Source: Bacteroidales bacterium
Lineage (GTDB): Bacteria > Bacteroidota > Bacteroidia > Bacteroidales > UBA12077
Assembly (NCBI GenBank): GCA_013138975.1
Contig: WTBR01000111.1
Location: 1 to 59,770, forward strand
Length of the DNA: 59,770 nt
Direction of reading: 5' to 3'
Shown here: positions 51,212 to 59,770 of the stretch, piece by piece
Numbering within the stretch: the stretch's first letter is position 1
Layout of the letters: each line of letters opens with the position of its first letter
Position numbers and translations under genes: made by a program
The notes under the pieces: model-generated
What the model saw: only the letters and a program-made list of their open reading frames with translations
Told to the model about the DNA's origin: nothing
Databases searched by the model: none

Positions 51212-51643
51212 ATGAAATCTTCTAAATTAATATTTGGTATATTCCTTCTTTGCATTTCATTCATATCTTGTGAAAAAGATGACGATAATAATTCTCTTGA
51301 TTATAATCAGGAAGTTATAATTAGTGCTATTCTTTACAATACTGCTCCAAGCGATTTCCTTACAATAAATAATGTAGTATTAAGGGATGATTATTTAAAA
51401 ATAAATTTTAGTTCGGGTGGTTGTAGCGGAGAATCTTGGGAAATAAAATTAATTGACGCTGATGTCATTCTTGAATCTTATCCACCACAAAGGAATTTAA
51501 GGTTATCATTAAAAAATGAAGAATTATGTGAAGCATATATCACAAAAGAAATAAGTTTTGATATAAGCGAATTGCAAGTTGATGGAAATCAGGTTTTACT
51601 GAACATTAACAATTTTGAGTCCCAGATTTTATACGTATACTAA
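51212..51643 (+). CDS. Small hypothetical lipoprotein
   Basis: A 143-residue lipoprotein. The ATG at 51212 gives MKSSKLIFGIFLLCISFISC with a clear lipobox; an upstream TTG start is less likely. The mature part is a likely beta-sandwich with S-G-G-C-S-G-E-S-W-E near the middle and a second Cys (L-C-E) that could make a disulfide. The pattern resembles small Bacteroidota lipoproteins of unknown role. It stands alone. Confidence 0.78.
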   Translation: MKSSKLIFGIFLLCISFISCEKDDDNNSLDYNQEVIISAILYNTAPSDFLTINNVVLRDDYLKINFSSGGCSGESWEIKLIDADVILESYPPQRNLRLSLKNEELCEAYITKEISFDISELQVDGNQVLLNINNFESQILYVY

Positions 51644-51744
51644 TAAACCTTTCTACAAAAAAAATATCATATACAATAGTTTGTTTATAAAGAATTAATA
51701 ATTTTAATATATATTTGCATATTAATATATTTATACCTGTATAT

Positions 51745-52458
51745 ATGAATAAGGCATTTTTATTTTTCACAATGGCAATCTTCACTTTATCGTGTGCAAA
51801 TGCACAGGAAATTAAAAATGTAAATTCAAAAGAATTTTCAGAAATAATTAAATCTGGTGACGGTATTATTTTAGATGTTAGAACATCTCAAGAATACTCT
51901 CAGGGGCATATTAAGAATTCAACCTTAATAAGTACAAGTGACCGAAGTTTTGTCGATAAAGTAAATCTTTTACAAAAAGACAAACCAATATATGTGTATT
52001 GTTTAACAGGTAGTAGAAGTCGATCCGTTGCCAATTATTTAAGCAAAAATGGATTTAGTAAGGTGTATAATCTTAGTCGGGGTATAATGGAATGGCAGCA
52101 ATATGGTTATGCTTTAATTAAAAGTACAAATCAAATTGCAAGTCATAGTAAAACTTACAATCAAGCTGAATTTAATAAAATATTAAATTCTAAAAACGTA
52201 GTACTTATCGATTTTCAAGCCCCATGGTGTGCTCCTTGTAAGCAAATGTCTCCAATTATAGAGAAACTACAAAAAGATTATAATGGAAAAGCCACTATTA
52301 AAAAAGTTGATATCGTGGCAAACAAAGCAATCAAAGACAGCTATAATATTGCTTCGATTCCAGGCCTTATTCTATTTAAAAATGGAAAAGAAGTTTGGAA
52401 ACATACAGGATTAATTAGTTATGCGGATTTAAGTAAAATGATTAATAAATATTTATAG
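51745..52458 (+). CDS. Exported rhodanese-thioredoxin fusion protein
   Basis: A 237-residue protein with a signal peptide (MNKAFLFFTMAIFTLSCANAQ). The first domain is a rhodanese (about 24-125) with the active-site loop CLTGSRSRS. The second is a thioredoxin (about 138-237) with WCAPCKQM. The ATG at 51745 is preferred because TATATTTG at 51710-51717 fits a -7 box and lies downstream of the alternative start. A sulfurtransferase coupled to a dithiol reductase in the periplasm would suit persulfide handling, which is inference. Confidence 0.9.
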   Translation: MNKAFLFFTMAIFTLSCANAQEIKNVNSKEFSEIIKSGDGIILDVRTSQEYSQGHIKNSTLISTSDRSFVDKVNLLQKDKPIYVYCLTGSRSRSVANYLSKNGFSKVYNLSRGIMEWQQYGYALIKSTNQIASHSKTYNQAEFNKILNSKNVVLIDFQAPWCAPCKQMSPIIEKLQKDYNGKATIKKVDIVANKAIKDSYNIASIPGLILFKNGKEVWKHTGLISYADLSKMINKYL

Positions 52459-52545
52459 CTTTTAAATTTAAAAATATCTGTTCTTTCTAAATGTCAAGAA
52501 AGAACAAATATTATTTCTGCACACTTTTATATCTTTGAACTAAGT

Positions 52546-54015
52546 TTATTCCGACCAATTATTTACTAAGCCAATAAATTCTTGTCTGTATCCATAAGGA
52601 TCAAAATTTAATGCATTGCTCCCAAGCTCTATAATTAAATGCTTTGAAGCTGTTCCCTTATATTCTGATTGTTTCATTAATAATCCAAAACCCGTAATTG
52701 CAGATGCAAACCTCATATTTTCTGAGGATAGATTAATTTCTTGAACTAAAGAGTTAATTTCATGTGTTAAAAATCTGCTTTGATCTTCATTTGGTTTTTT
52801 ATATCGAAAATCAAATTGTGCATATTTTTCATTAAGCAACACATCATTTAAAATTACTTCATAAAGAGCTGTAATAGTTTGCCCTGAGCCAATCTCACCT
52901 GCATCAATTGTGTCGTTTTCAAAATCTTCAGTATTTAAACTTCTGTTTTCATATCCAATTAATCGATACGATTCTACCATATTTGGATTAAATGTAATTT
53001 GAATTTTAGAGTCCTTTGCTACAGTATAAAATTTACTTATCTCATTTGTAAATACCTTTTGTATTTGATTTGCATTATCAATGTACTCATAATTTCCATT
53101 TCCTTTATTAGCAATTTGCTCCATCATATAATCATTAAGATTGCCTCCGCCAACTCCTAATACTGTTATATAAATTCCCAAATCTCTTTTTTCTTCAATA
53201 AAAGAAACAAGTTCGTCAGTTGATGAGATACCCACATTAAAATCGCCATCAGTTCCCAATATTATACGATTATTACCATTTACAATAAAATTTTCCAGGG
53301 CAATTTCATAGGCTGTTGTAATTCCTGCTGCTCCGGCTGTTGAACCTCCAGCACCTAACTTATTTATTGCATCTTTTATTATACTCTTTTGGTCACCATA
53401 CGTTGATTCTAATAAAACCCCTACTTGTCCAGCGTAAGTTACAATTGCAATTCTATCTTGATCTTTTAAATTATCGACCATAGTTATAAAGCCACTTTTC
53501 AAAATTCCTAGTTTTTCAGGTGAATCCATTGAACCCGAAACATCAATTAAAAAAACATAATTTGAATTTGGTAATTCATTTTCAGGAATTGTAATACCCT
53601 TCATTCCTACTCTTATTAAATGATGTTCAGATTGCCACGGACAAGTTGACACTTCTGATTCAAGAGATACATTCTCTCCATTAACAGGCTCCTCATAATC
53701 AAATGTAAAATAATTAATATACTCCTCAATTCGTACCGATGCTTTTGGTGGAATTTGCCCTAAATATAGGAATCTTCTCATATTCGCATAAGAACCCCCA
53801 TCTGCATCAACCGAAAAAGTTGAAATCGCTTGGTCACTAACATTAATAAAAGGATTCTCCTCATAGTCTTTATACTTCTCACCAAATTCATCGTAATTTT
53901 CAGAATAATTAGAAACAGAATTTAAGTCATTCAAATACTCTCCTTCTGAACAATGACTAACTAAAAAAGATATCACGATTAATCCTATAAGGGACAAAAT
54001 TGAGTTTGTTTTCAT
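52546..54015 (-). CDS. von Willebrand factor A domain lipoprotein (YfbK-like)
   Basis: A 489-residue lipoprotein with signal MKTNSILSLIGLIVISFLVSHC. After a linker, a vWF_A_N-type region (PPKASVRIEEYINYFTFDY) leads to a vWA domain with the MIDAS motif FLIDVSGSMDSPEK and a later G-T-D-G-D-F-N. The C-terminal DUF3520-like part contains F-R-Y-K-K and FASAITGFGLLM. Such proteins bind ligands through a metal ion; the partner is not known. It is convergent with the rhodanese fusion gene. Confidence 0.9.
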   Translation of the reverse strand: MKTNSILSLIGLIVISFLVSHCSEGEYLNDLNSVSNYSENYDEFGEKYKDYEENPFINVSDQAISTFSVDADGGSYANMRRFLYLGQIPPKASVRIEEYINYFTFDYEEPVNGENVSLESEVSTCPWQSEHHLIRVGMKGITIPENELPNSNYVFLIDVSGSMDSPEKLGILKSGFITMVDNLKDQDRIAIVTYAGQVGVLLESTYGDQKSIIKDAINKLGAGGSTAGAAGITTAYEIALENFIVNGNNRIILGTDGDFNVGISSTDELVSFIEEKRDLGIYITVLGVGGGNLNDYMMEQIANKGNGNYEYIDNANQIQKVFTNEISKFYTVAKDSKIQITFNPNMVESYRLIGYENRSLNTEDFENDTIDAGEIGSGQTITALYEVILNDVLLNEKYAQFDFRYKKPNEDQSRFLTHEINSLVQEINLSSENMRFASAITGFGLLMKQSEYKGTASKHLIIELGSNALNFDPYGYRQEFIGLVNNWSE

Positions 54016-54888
54016 AGTATTTCTTTTTAAGGGTTAATTATAATCACTAGATGTTTGTAACTTGAAAATGGTTGCTTGAAATTTTATATAAGCTTAAATC
54101 CGCAAAGCGTGCCACGGATTTATTAATAATCAGCATTTGATTATAATTTCACATCAACTATATTAATTAACCATGATAATTCTAAATTTATGTACGTTCT
54201 TTTTCCATCCTACGACTCCCTGATATCCAGTTAAAATAACAACAAATCAACAACTTGACCATAGTAACTGGCGAATAACTTGTACACCCTTTCTTATGTT
54301 TTCCTTTCCATTCAAATTGATCTGGATTTTCCAATATTAACTCATCAATAATTGAATCAATTAATCTGACTGAACTATCCTGACCAAGCCATAAATCAAC
54401 TTGAGTAAAAAGTACAATTTCATTTCTGTTTTTAGGCCTTTTATAATGCGTTTTTCCTATCCTTTAGTTAAATTAACTAATTGAAATATAAGAAATTACG
54501 ATAAAAACACCACATGAAAAGATAAGTTGTCATTAACATAAGCAACTCATTTATAAACATATATGCTAAAATAAAAATTATCTGTATTTTCACACAGTCT
54601 CTAAAGGCTGGGCTTAGTCAAGCTCACAAACCAATGAAGTTTTAGTACGAAAACGAATAAAATTAAAGGCTTAAGGTTTATCATTGTACTGATAATCAAA
54701 TAATTTAAAATAGCCTTCGAGAATACTTCGACAGAGCTCAGTAAACACCTCAGGCTATGTGATCTTTGTGTGCCTTTGTGTGTACTTCGTGATGCTTTGT
54801 GGTATAGTTTAAAATATATTTTACCGAGCCGGGAAAGTAAAGAAATTTTGCCGGTACGCATTAAAAATGCGCACCAGCCATTATCATT
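54016..54888. other. Intergenic region with R4d, transposase relic and decayed TTTGTG repeat
   Basis: R4d is at about 54092-54180. The transposase relic follows at 54188-54463. 54464-54600 is AT-rich with nothing recognised. At 54723-54742 there is a half REP (TACTTCGACAGAGCTCAGTA), and at 54757-54810 a TTTGTG-periodic stretch. The 86-codon frame at 54601-54861 translates these repeats and is not a gene. Confidence 0.65.
54188..54463 (-). pseudogene. N-terminal relic of a DUF772-type (IS1182/IS5-like) transposase
   Basis: Translated on the minus strand, about 90 codons read through a transposase N-terminus: F-T-Q-V-D-L-W-L-G-Q-D, then LIDSIIDELILENPDQF, then SPVTMVKLLICCYFN and SRRMEKERT before TAA. 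This is the helical DUF772 segment seen at residues 20-85 of the IS at 1.7-3.3 kb, but only distantly similar to it. There is no start codon at the front, and everything after the DUF772 part is missing. No inverted repeats of an IS are seen around it, so it is an old fragment. Confidence 0.82.
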
Positions 54889-56304
54889 TTAATCAGTAAA
54901 TTTTAAAAATGCTCGGTTATTAATCATCGATATTTTATCAAAGTCGCTTCCGAAAGCCGTTTTAAACATTGTTAAGTAATCATCAAAACTATCCATGAAA
55001 ATCATGTTTAAATAAAAATCGGAACCGTACAAAATATTATTTTGAATATCAGGATTGGTATCAAAAAGCTTTTCTTTAAATGTAGAAAGCTTAATGTCAT
55101 CGGTTTGATTAAAGCAGGAAAGGTCGGTATAGAAATTTTTATACAATGGATTTTGAAGCATTGAAAAAATAGTTTCTGCCCATGAATAAGTTTCATATTC
55201 GGGCGTTTCGCCATTGCGGGAATTAATAAAACTGTTTAGCTGCCCCGAACCTCCAAAATGGGCAAGGTTCAATCGTAATCCATTAAACTTATTTAATACA
55301 TGATTCCATATTTTCGGATGATTTAACACCATAGCGCGTTCTTCAATCCAGCCTTCATCGAATTCAAATTTTAGAATATCAACTTTCTTTTTAAATACAA
55401 TAGTTTTGTTTACATCTTCGATATCGTCGGTTTTAGCATTGTAGATATAACCATTAATCTTGGACGTATTGGTAAAAGTGGCAAAGCCCGAATCGGAATT
55501 GTGTGCTGTAATAGGAATATCGTTTTTAATGCAATAGTTATAAAGGCAATCTTCGTTAGGTGAGTATCGGTGTGTTGTACCGAATAATACAGGATCGGTA
55601 GGCGAATAACCGCAAGGAGAATAGAGTTTTACGCCAATAAAATCTTTTCCTTTTCCTACTTCTTTTTTTACAATATCAAGAATGCCTTTTTTTCTTGGGT
55701 CAACACTTAAAAATGGGTAAACTAATTCCGGATTATCTTTTTTTAATTCCTTAAGATGCTTGAGTTGTTTTTGAAAATTGCGTTTTCCGAATAATCTTAA
55801 ATTATCTTTTTGTTTAGAAAAAAGTTCTACCTTTTTCTCAAGTACATTCACTTTGCTTTTAAGATCCTTAAGCTTACTTTCGACTTGGGTTTTTTCGCCA
55901 GCTGATAAATTGCCTAATTGCTTTTCTGCCGATTTCGTGTATTCTGTTACTGCATTTCGTACGTGCTTATGAATTTTTTGATCTTCTTCACCCTTAAAAC
56001 TTTTATTCATATTTGTTTTAATAGTGCCCGAAACATAAGTAAGGTCAAGCATTAACGGAGTTACAATGAATTCGTTATTATAAACTTTTTGCATCTCTTC
56101 GTAAATACCTTCTGTATCATTGTTTATTCCAATATCAATAAAGTTAATTACGTGCTCTAACTTTTTAATAAGTTTATCGAGATGTGTTATATCTAAAAAT
56201 TTTGCTATTTGACCAATATTTAAGGCGCCAAGAATAATACGTATTCCTGTTGACAGTATGTCTTTATTAAAAACATGGCAGTGAGCATCAATGTGTTTTT
56301 TCAT
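54889..56304 (-). CDS. Amidohydrolase-family metal-dependent hydrolase
   Basis: A 471-residue TIM-barrel hydrolase of the amidohydrolase_2 type. The first metal motif is HIDAHCH at 4-10, with further likely ligands in GVKLYSPCGYSP, ITAHNSDSG and LAHFGGSG, and the final Asp in LYGSDFYLN. An inserted coiled-coil region at about 125-200 (rich in Lys/Glu) is not part of the usual barrel. The substrate is unknown. The gene starts with an ATG at 56304 and is alone. Confidence 0.82.
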   Translation of the reverse strand: MKKHIDAHCHVFNKDILSTGIRIILGALNIGQIAKFLDITHLDKLIKKLEHVINFIDIGINNDTEGIYEEMQKVYNNEFIVTPLMLDLTYVSGTIKTNMNKSFKGEEDQKIHKHVRNAVTEYTKSAEKQLGNLSAGEKTQVESKLKDLKSKVNVLEKKVELFSKQKDNLRLFGKRNFQKQLKHLKELKKDNPELVYPFLSVDPRKKGILDIVKKEVGKGKDFIGVKLYSPCGYSPTDPVLFGTTHRYSPNEDCLYNYCIKNDIPITAHNSDSGFATFTNTSKINGYIYNAKTDDIEDVNKTIVFKKKVDILKFEFDEGWIEERAMVLNHPKIWNHVLNKFNGLRLNLAHFGGSGQLNSFINSRNGETPEYETYSWAETIFSMLQNPLYKNFYTDLSCFNQTDDIKLSTFKEKLFDTNPDIQNNILYGSDFYLNMIFMDSFDDYLTMFKTAFGSDFDKISMINNRAFLKFTD

Positions 56305-56687
56305 TTTTTTAGTTTTGGATTAATATTGGATTTAGTTTTTATATTTTGTGTTCGTTGTTTCCGAAATAAGACCAAATAAATGGGCTAAAGCCCAATTGGT
56401 TTGTGAGCTTGAATAAGAGAGTGTCCATAAAGTTAAGTAATAATACTCTTTAATTCCTTTGTGTATCTTTGAGTCTTCTTTGTGATCCTTTGTGTAATAG
56501 TCTTTTAAGCTATACCACAAAGGAGCACTAAGGACTCACAAAGTTTCCCAAAGACTTTTTGGACACCCTCTTACAGAATGTAAGTCATTTATGGACTTTA
56601 GTCCATAAATTTTTATCGGACACTATTGATTTTTTTATCATTTTTTTTGACACTCTTAATAATATATCCGTGCTAGCTAGGGGGATA
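56305..56687. repeat. Intergenic element with GTGTCC ends and TTTGTG repeats
   Basis: At 56415-56572 an element has inverted ends around AAGAGAGTGTCCATAAAG and, as reverse complement, AAGAGGGTGTCCAAAAAG, resembling R5 ends. Inside, TTTGTG-periodic stretches occur in both orientations around CTATACCACAAAG. At 56588-56609 a hairpin TTTATGGACT-TT-AGTCCATAAA follows. No gene. Confidence 0.7.
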
Positions 56688-58541
56688 TTATTTTGAAATT
56701 GCTTTTAAAATACGATCTTCTTTAATCAATACATCTTTCATTAAAAGTTGATAAGGAAATTGTTTGTGTTTAGAATTTCTAAATCCATCAAGTATATTCA
56801 CGAGTGAACCTGCGGAAATTAAAGATAAATTAATCTCAAATTCTAATCCACAATCATTAACAAAGTCATCACTGAAATCAGGTGCAATTAATAATGACTT
56901 TACAATATTAAAATCAGCTTCCTTTGCTAAATCAACATATGCTTTAATCTGCCTAGATACTTGGCTGAATTTATTATATCCACTCTCTTTCACAGTTTTA
57001 CATTCCACGATAATTAAATCGTTATTGCCCAAATTTAAAACTAAATCAATTTTATTTTTACTATTATTTAGTTGCTTTTTTAATTTCTCATCTACATTAA
57101 ATCCAAGCTTTTCAAAAATAGTTTTAGTTATGTCTTCAAATTTGAGACCTATTTCAGCTTCTTTTATTACAATTCCATTTTCTTTTAACTCTGCAAGATT
57201 TCTGAAACCAATCTTTTCATAATTTTCGATATATAAATTCTCTGCATCTTTATATGCGTCCAGTATATTCAAAATTAAATCACCTCTTGATTTAATATTT
57301 TTTGAAGTGATAAACTTTTTTAAGTCTTCAACAGAAATAATATCTAAAATATCACGTGGTTTTATATTAAAATCTAATAAATCTTGACTATTAATGTTTT
57401 TGTCGTCTTGCATTTCAAATTCTTGTTGAATTTGATTTTTTAAAGTTGGTAAAACTTCTACTAACTCGATTATTAACTTTTCATAACCTTCAATGGAAAT
57501 TCCGACCTTTTCATCCTTCTCAATTTCTTCGAAGTAATCAATTAAGCTAGATATTTTATCTTCTAAGGTTACACCGCGAAAGGGAGATGAAATTTGTAGA
57601 CCATTTTTCCATAAATCATTAATGAATTTTTTCTTTTCAGGTATAATGGTTCCATCTTTGTGAATACTATTTTGCAATAAAGTAGATATAGAAATTCCCT
57701 CTTTAATAATTTGTTTTACTTTTAATTCATACGTCTGCTCTTTAATATCAATATTGTGTTTACGACAAATTAAATTTATTTGAGCTTCTCTAAATGTTTT
57801 AAGAATTCTACGATAATATTTATCAGCAATATCTTTTTTTCTGATTTTCCTTAAAACATGAACCACTTCATCTGCAACGAATATTTGATTATTTTTTTTG
57901 AAATAAAAAATAACACCAATATTGCGTAATGATCCAATTACATTATCAATATCTAATTTTTCAGGGGGAATTACTAAATAATTAATTAGTTTTATTTCTT
58001 CTTGTGATAATTCAAGTTTGAGAGAAAGTGTAAGAAGTATAGAAAGTTCATCATCTGTTATTTTAGCTTCTCTATTATTTTGCACATCATTAGTGAATGC
58101 AGTTTGAACGCATGCCATGTAAATATTATAATCTCGTATTCTTTGTTCACTGATTTCTGATTGTTCGGATTCAAGTTTTTTCTTTAATTTCTGAGTTTTC
58201 TTTATAATACTAGCAATTTCTTTTTCATAAAGTTGCCCAAGCCACTCTCTTTTTAAAATAGCATTACCATCTCTGCTTATAATATCAATAAGAATATCTA
58301 ATTGTGATGTTGTGTTTACGAATTCTGCTATTATAGTATCTGTATACTCTTCGGTTATTAAACTAAAAACCTTTGCAATATTTATATTGTCTGCACTTTT
58401 TAAATCTTGATTATTATCCGAAAGAATTTTATCAATTTCTTTATTATTTTTAGGATTACAAGAAATTATATTGTCAATAATTTTTAGGAATGCATTTTTA
58501 TCAAGTGAATTGACGATATCCAAAATTTTCTCAATTTTCAT
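56688..58541 (-). CDS. SAP-like and PD-(D/E)XK nuclease-like protein, possible defence gene
   Basis: A 617-residue cytoplasmic protein. Residues 1-395 are mostly helical with no domain I can name. Residues about 402-427 resemble a SAP DNA-binding motif (SVEDLKKFITSKNIKSRGDL). Residues 465-560 form a restriction-endonuclease-like core: an alpha helix FEDITKTIFEKLGF, D499 in KIDLVL, then E513 and K515 in IVECK, and Q531 in the following helix, so the catalytic D-ExK set is complete. It may be a stand-alone Mrr-like nuclease. It lies alone in an accessory stretch with low GC like its neighbours, and I infer a defence or repair role. Confidence 0.8.
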   Translation of the reverse strand: MKIEKILDIVNSLDKNAFLKIIDNIISCNPKNNKEIDKILSDNNQDLKSADNINIAKVFSLITEEYTDTIIAEFVNTTSQLDILIDIISRDGNAILKREWLGQLYEKEIASIIKKTQKLKKKLESEQSEISEQRIRDYNIYMACVQTAFTNDVQNNREAKITDDELSILLTLSLKLELSQEEIKLINYLVIPPEKLDIDNVIGSLRNIGVIFYFKKNNQIFVADEVVHVLRKIRKKDIADKYYRRILKTFREAQINLICRKHNIDIKEQTYELKVKQIIKEGISISTLLQNSIHKDGTIIPEKKKFINDLWKNGLQISSPFRGVTLEDKISSLIDYFEEIEKDEKVGISIEGYEKLIIELVEVLPTLKNQIQQEFEMQDDKNINSQDLLDFNIKPRDILDIISVEDLKKFITSKNIKSRGDLILNILDAYKDAENLYIENYEKIGFRNLAELKENGIVIKEAEIGLKFEDITKTIFEKLGFNVDEKLKKQLNNSKNKIDLVLNLGNNDLIIVECKTVKESGYNKFSQVSRQIKAYVDLAKEADFNIVKSLLIAPDFSDDFVNDCGLEFEINLSLISAGSLVNILDGFRNSKHKQFPYQLLMKDVLIKEDRILKAISK

Positions 58542-59031
58542 TACGAATGAATTTAGTTAATATTTCTTCTTTATCTTAAATGTTTTTTTGCAATACACGC
58601 ACATTATATTAAGTTAACTTAATACTTCGTTTCAAACTAACATGTACGTTCTTAAGGTAGGAGGCATGAAAATAGAACTATTTTTTTAATTTACAAAATA
58701 TTGTTAGTAAGTAAATTAAGGCTTTTTTTGTAATAAAATATAGCTCAATATGCAAAGAGCTAGAATGCAAATGTTTATTTAAAGTACTTGTAAATTAGAC
58801 AGGGATAGGAATGTAGCTTTTTGGAGTAAACAATAAGCTGTGTTTTAATTTAGTTGTCGGTGTTTGAAAAAATGTTAAAAAGTTTTATCCTATGATAGGC
58901 TCAGAACTTTTACATGATCGAAGGATGTAATGAAAAATCGAAGGACTTTACGCCCTTCGTTTTATATGTAAGAGTTGTATTTTATGAAGGTAATACGTAC
59001 GTTTCAAGAGGTATAGGCTTGAGATTACTAC
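58542..59031. other. Intergenic region, nothing clear
   Basis: AT-rich, without a gene. Two GAAGGA-containing units (TCGAAGGATGT and TCGAAGGACTTTACGCCCTTCG, the second a small hairpin) lie at about 58918-58958. A promoter for the nuclease-like gene is expected near 58560-58620 but I could not choose one. Confidence 0.4.
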
Positions 59032-59770
59032 CTATACAGTATATTTTTTTACAATTTCGATATCTGCACTAGTTGCAATATTATAAACATTTACCTTCCA
59101 TGTATTGTCCTGATATTTAAAGTAAAATCGATCTCCTTCATAGACATTAATTTCTGTTTTGTCATATGATCCGTGTATTTCTTTGCTTATACCGTCTATT
59201 CCTTTAAATTTCAATAAACTTTGATCTGCATGTCTTGAATTTGCTGTAATTAAAACATTATCATCAAAAATTGAGCTGGGTTTAATATATGATATTTCCA
59301 TTTTTGCTGGGGCTAAAAGATAGCTACTTCTAATTGTATTAGACGTACTGATAATTTCAGACTTTTTTTCTAAAGTAGAAGATAGTCTATCAACTTTAAA
59401 TAAACAATTTATTTTGATTATATTATTGTTATGTCTTCTTCCAATATTAAAAAATAATATACCTGTTGCAAGAATAGTTGCCACATTTATATATTTAAAT
59501 ATAGAATAAGATTCTTTAATTAAGTAAGGCTTAATTTCTGTAAGAGCTTCGCTATACTTAGTAATTAATTCAGCCTTTTTACCTGATTAAGTTCTAGTTA
59601 GCATGAATGCGAAATTAGAATCTCCTACTGATAATAATTGAATATTATCAATGGATCTAAGTCTCAATTTTTGTTTTGCTTCATTAAGATGCTCAGCATA
59701 TTGATTCAACGATTCGTATTTCAAGTTGTTGTCAACTTGTTTTAGATCTTTTAACTTGATCTTTAAATCA
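59032..59770 (-). pseudogene. Partial gene broken by an in-frame TAA, or two tandem coding pieces
   Basis: The minus-strand frame is open from the window edge to an ACT-TAA at 59587-59589, and then continues in the same frame without another stop to 59032. Upstream of the TAA there are 60 codons of a helical, charged protein (for example YESLNQYAEHLNEAKQKL). Downstream are about 185 codons: SGKKAELITKY..., a transmembrane helix around INVATILATGILFF, and a periplasmic beta-rich part ending EIVKKYTV. No ATG exists after the TAA before a GTG at 59484, inside the TM segment. A nonsense mutation in one gene is the simplest reading; readthrough, or translation from a rare start, cannot be excluded. 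The family is not recognised. Confidence 0.65.

Noticed and set aside
54601..54861. 86-codon minus-strand frame upstream of the vWA lipoprotein gap
   Set aside because: It runs through TTTGTG-periodic repeat and a half REP unit; composition is not protein-like.
56305..56687. Antisense frame at 56332-56520
   Set aside because: It translates TTTGTG/CACAAA repeat sequence inside an element with inverted ends.
58900..58960. Small hairpin GAAGGACTTTACGCCCTTCG as terminator
   Set aside because: Short stem with mismatches and no T-run directly after; it is not placed at the end of a recognised gene.

Overview
The window looks like a chromosome segment of an aerobic or facultatively aerobic member of the Bacteroidota, probably a marine Marinilabiliales/Bacteroidales-type lineage. 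The reasons are: strongly AT-rich sequence; promoters of the form TAnnTTTG with few Shine-Dalgarno sequences; an alternative complex III (Act) operon next to a caa3 oxidase; an L31 type B protein; and lipoproteins with short Cys lipoboxes. The genus cannot be read from the sequence.

Layout. (1) 1-4.5 kb is accessory DNA that reads as a short array of integron-type gene cassettes. Cassette 1 carries a 403-residue helical protein with two C-terminal membrane segments. Cassette 2 carries a TIR / TPR-like / cold-shock-domain fusion protein. Each gene ends in a long imperfect inverted repeat, and the 5' boundary of each cassette is the reverse complement of the first box of its own terminal repeat (9/9 and 8/9 style matches, given below), which is how attC sites behave. 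An IS1182-family element with a 4-bp ACGT target duplication sits in the core of the first repeat. No integrase gene is in the window. (2) 4.8-25 kb is respiration. The minus-strand operon actA-(DUF6265-like lipoprotein)-actB-actC-actD-actF-actE encodes quinol:cytochrome c oxidoreductase. It diverges from coxA-coxC-coxD-coxB, a caa3-type A2-family oxidase. A ParE/RelE-type toxin-antitoxin pair follows, then a minus-strand assembly cluster: heme O synthase, SCO copper chaperone, DoxX-like protein, HMA copper-binding lipoprotein. After these come a C26 amidotransferase and a GNAT acetyltransferase. (3) 25-41 kb is mostly housekeeping: a two-component system, a U32 (RlhA-like) protein, a SpoU methyltransferase, tRNA-His, a flippase, a BI-1 protein, a class V PLP enzyme, L31, a GlmU-like nucleotidyltransferase, Lon and a LiaF-like protein. 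(4) 41.4-45.6 kb is a tungstate/molybdate ABC operon (wtpA-porin-wtpB-wtpC) with an outer-membrane beta-barrel inside it. (5) 46-54 kb holds a desaturase, hydrolase, Cys-rich methyltransferase, DUF1456 protein, RlmF, a rhodanese-thioredoxin fusion and a vWA lipoprotein. (6) 54-59.8 kb holds a transposase relic, an amidohydrolase, a SAP-PD-(D/E)XK nuclease-like protein (possible defence) and, at the edge, a gene broken by an in-frame TAA.

The intergenic DNA is unusually rich in structured repeats. I distinguish several families by eye. R1 is about 120-220 bp with TAGT...GCAAGAAAAC ends and internal hairpins (5 copies plus fragments). R2 is about 83 bp ending AGGTGCTAAGCGG (5 copies, all between 18.9 and 24.6 kb). 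R3 is about 180 bp and always next to R2. R4 carries an AATCCG...CGGATT hairpin (4 copies). R5 is a 166-bp element with 15-bp inverted ends and a 7-bp target duplication inside an R4 copy. There are also REP-like TGTCAT..TGAG..TGTCGAA hairpins, a 256-bp multi-hairpin with perfect 17-bp ends, and several heptanucleotide arrays inside the act operon.

Best candidates for something undescribed are the cassette-borne TIR-CSD protein with its membrane-protein neighbour, and the R1/R5 family of structured mobile repeats. All functions are inferred from sequence reading alone; no database search was run.
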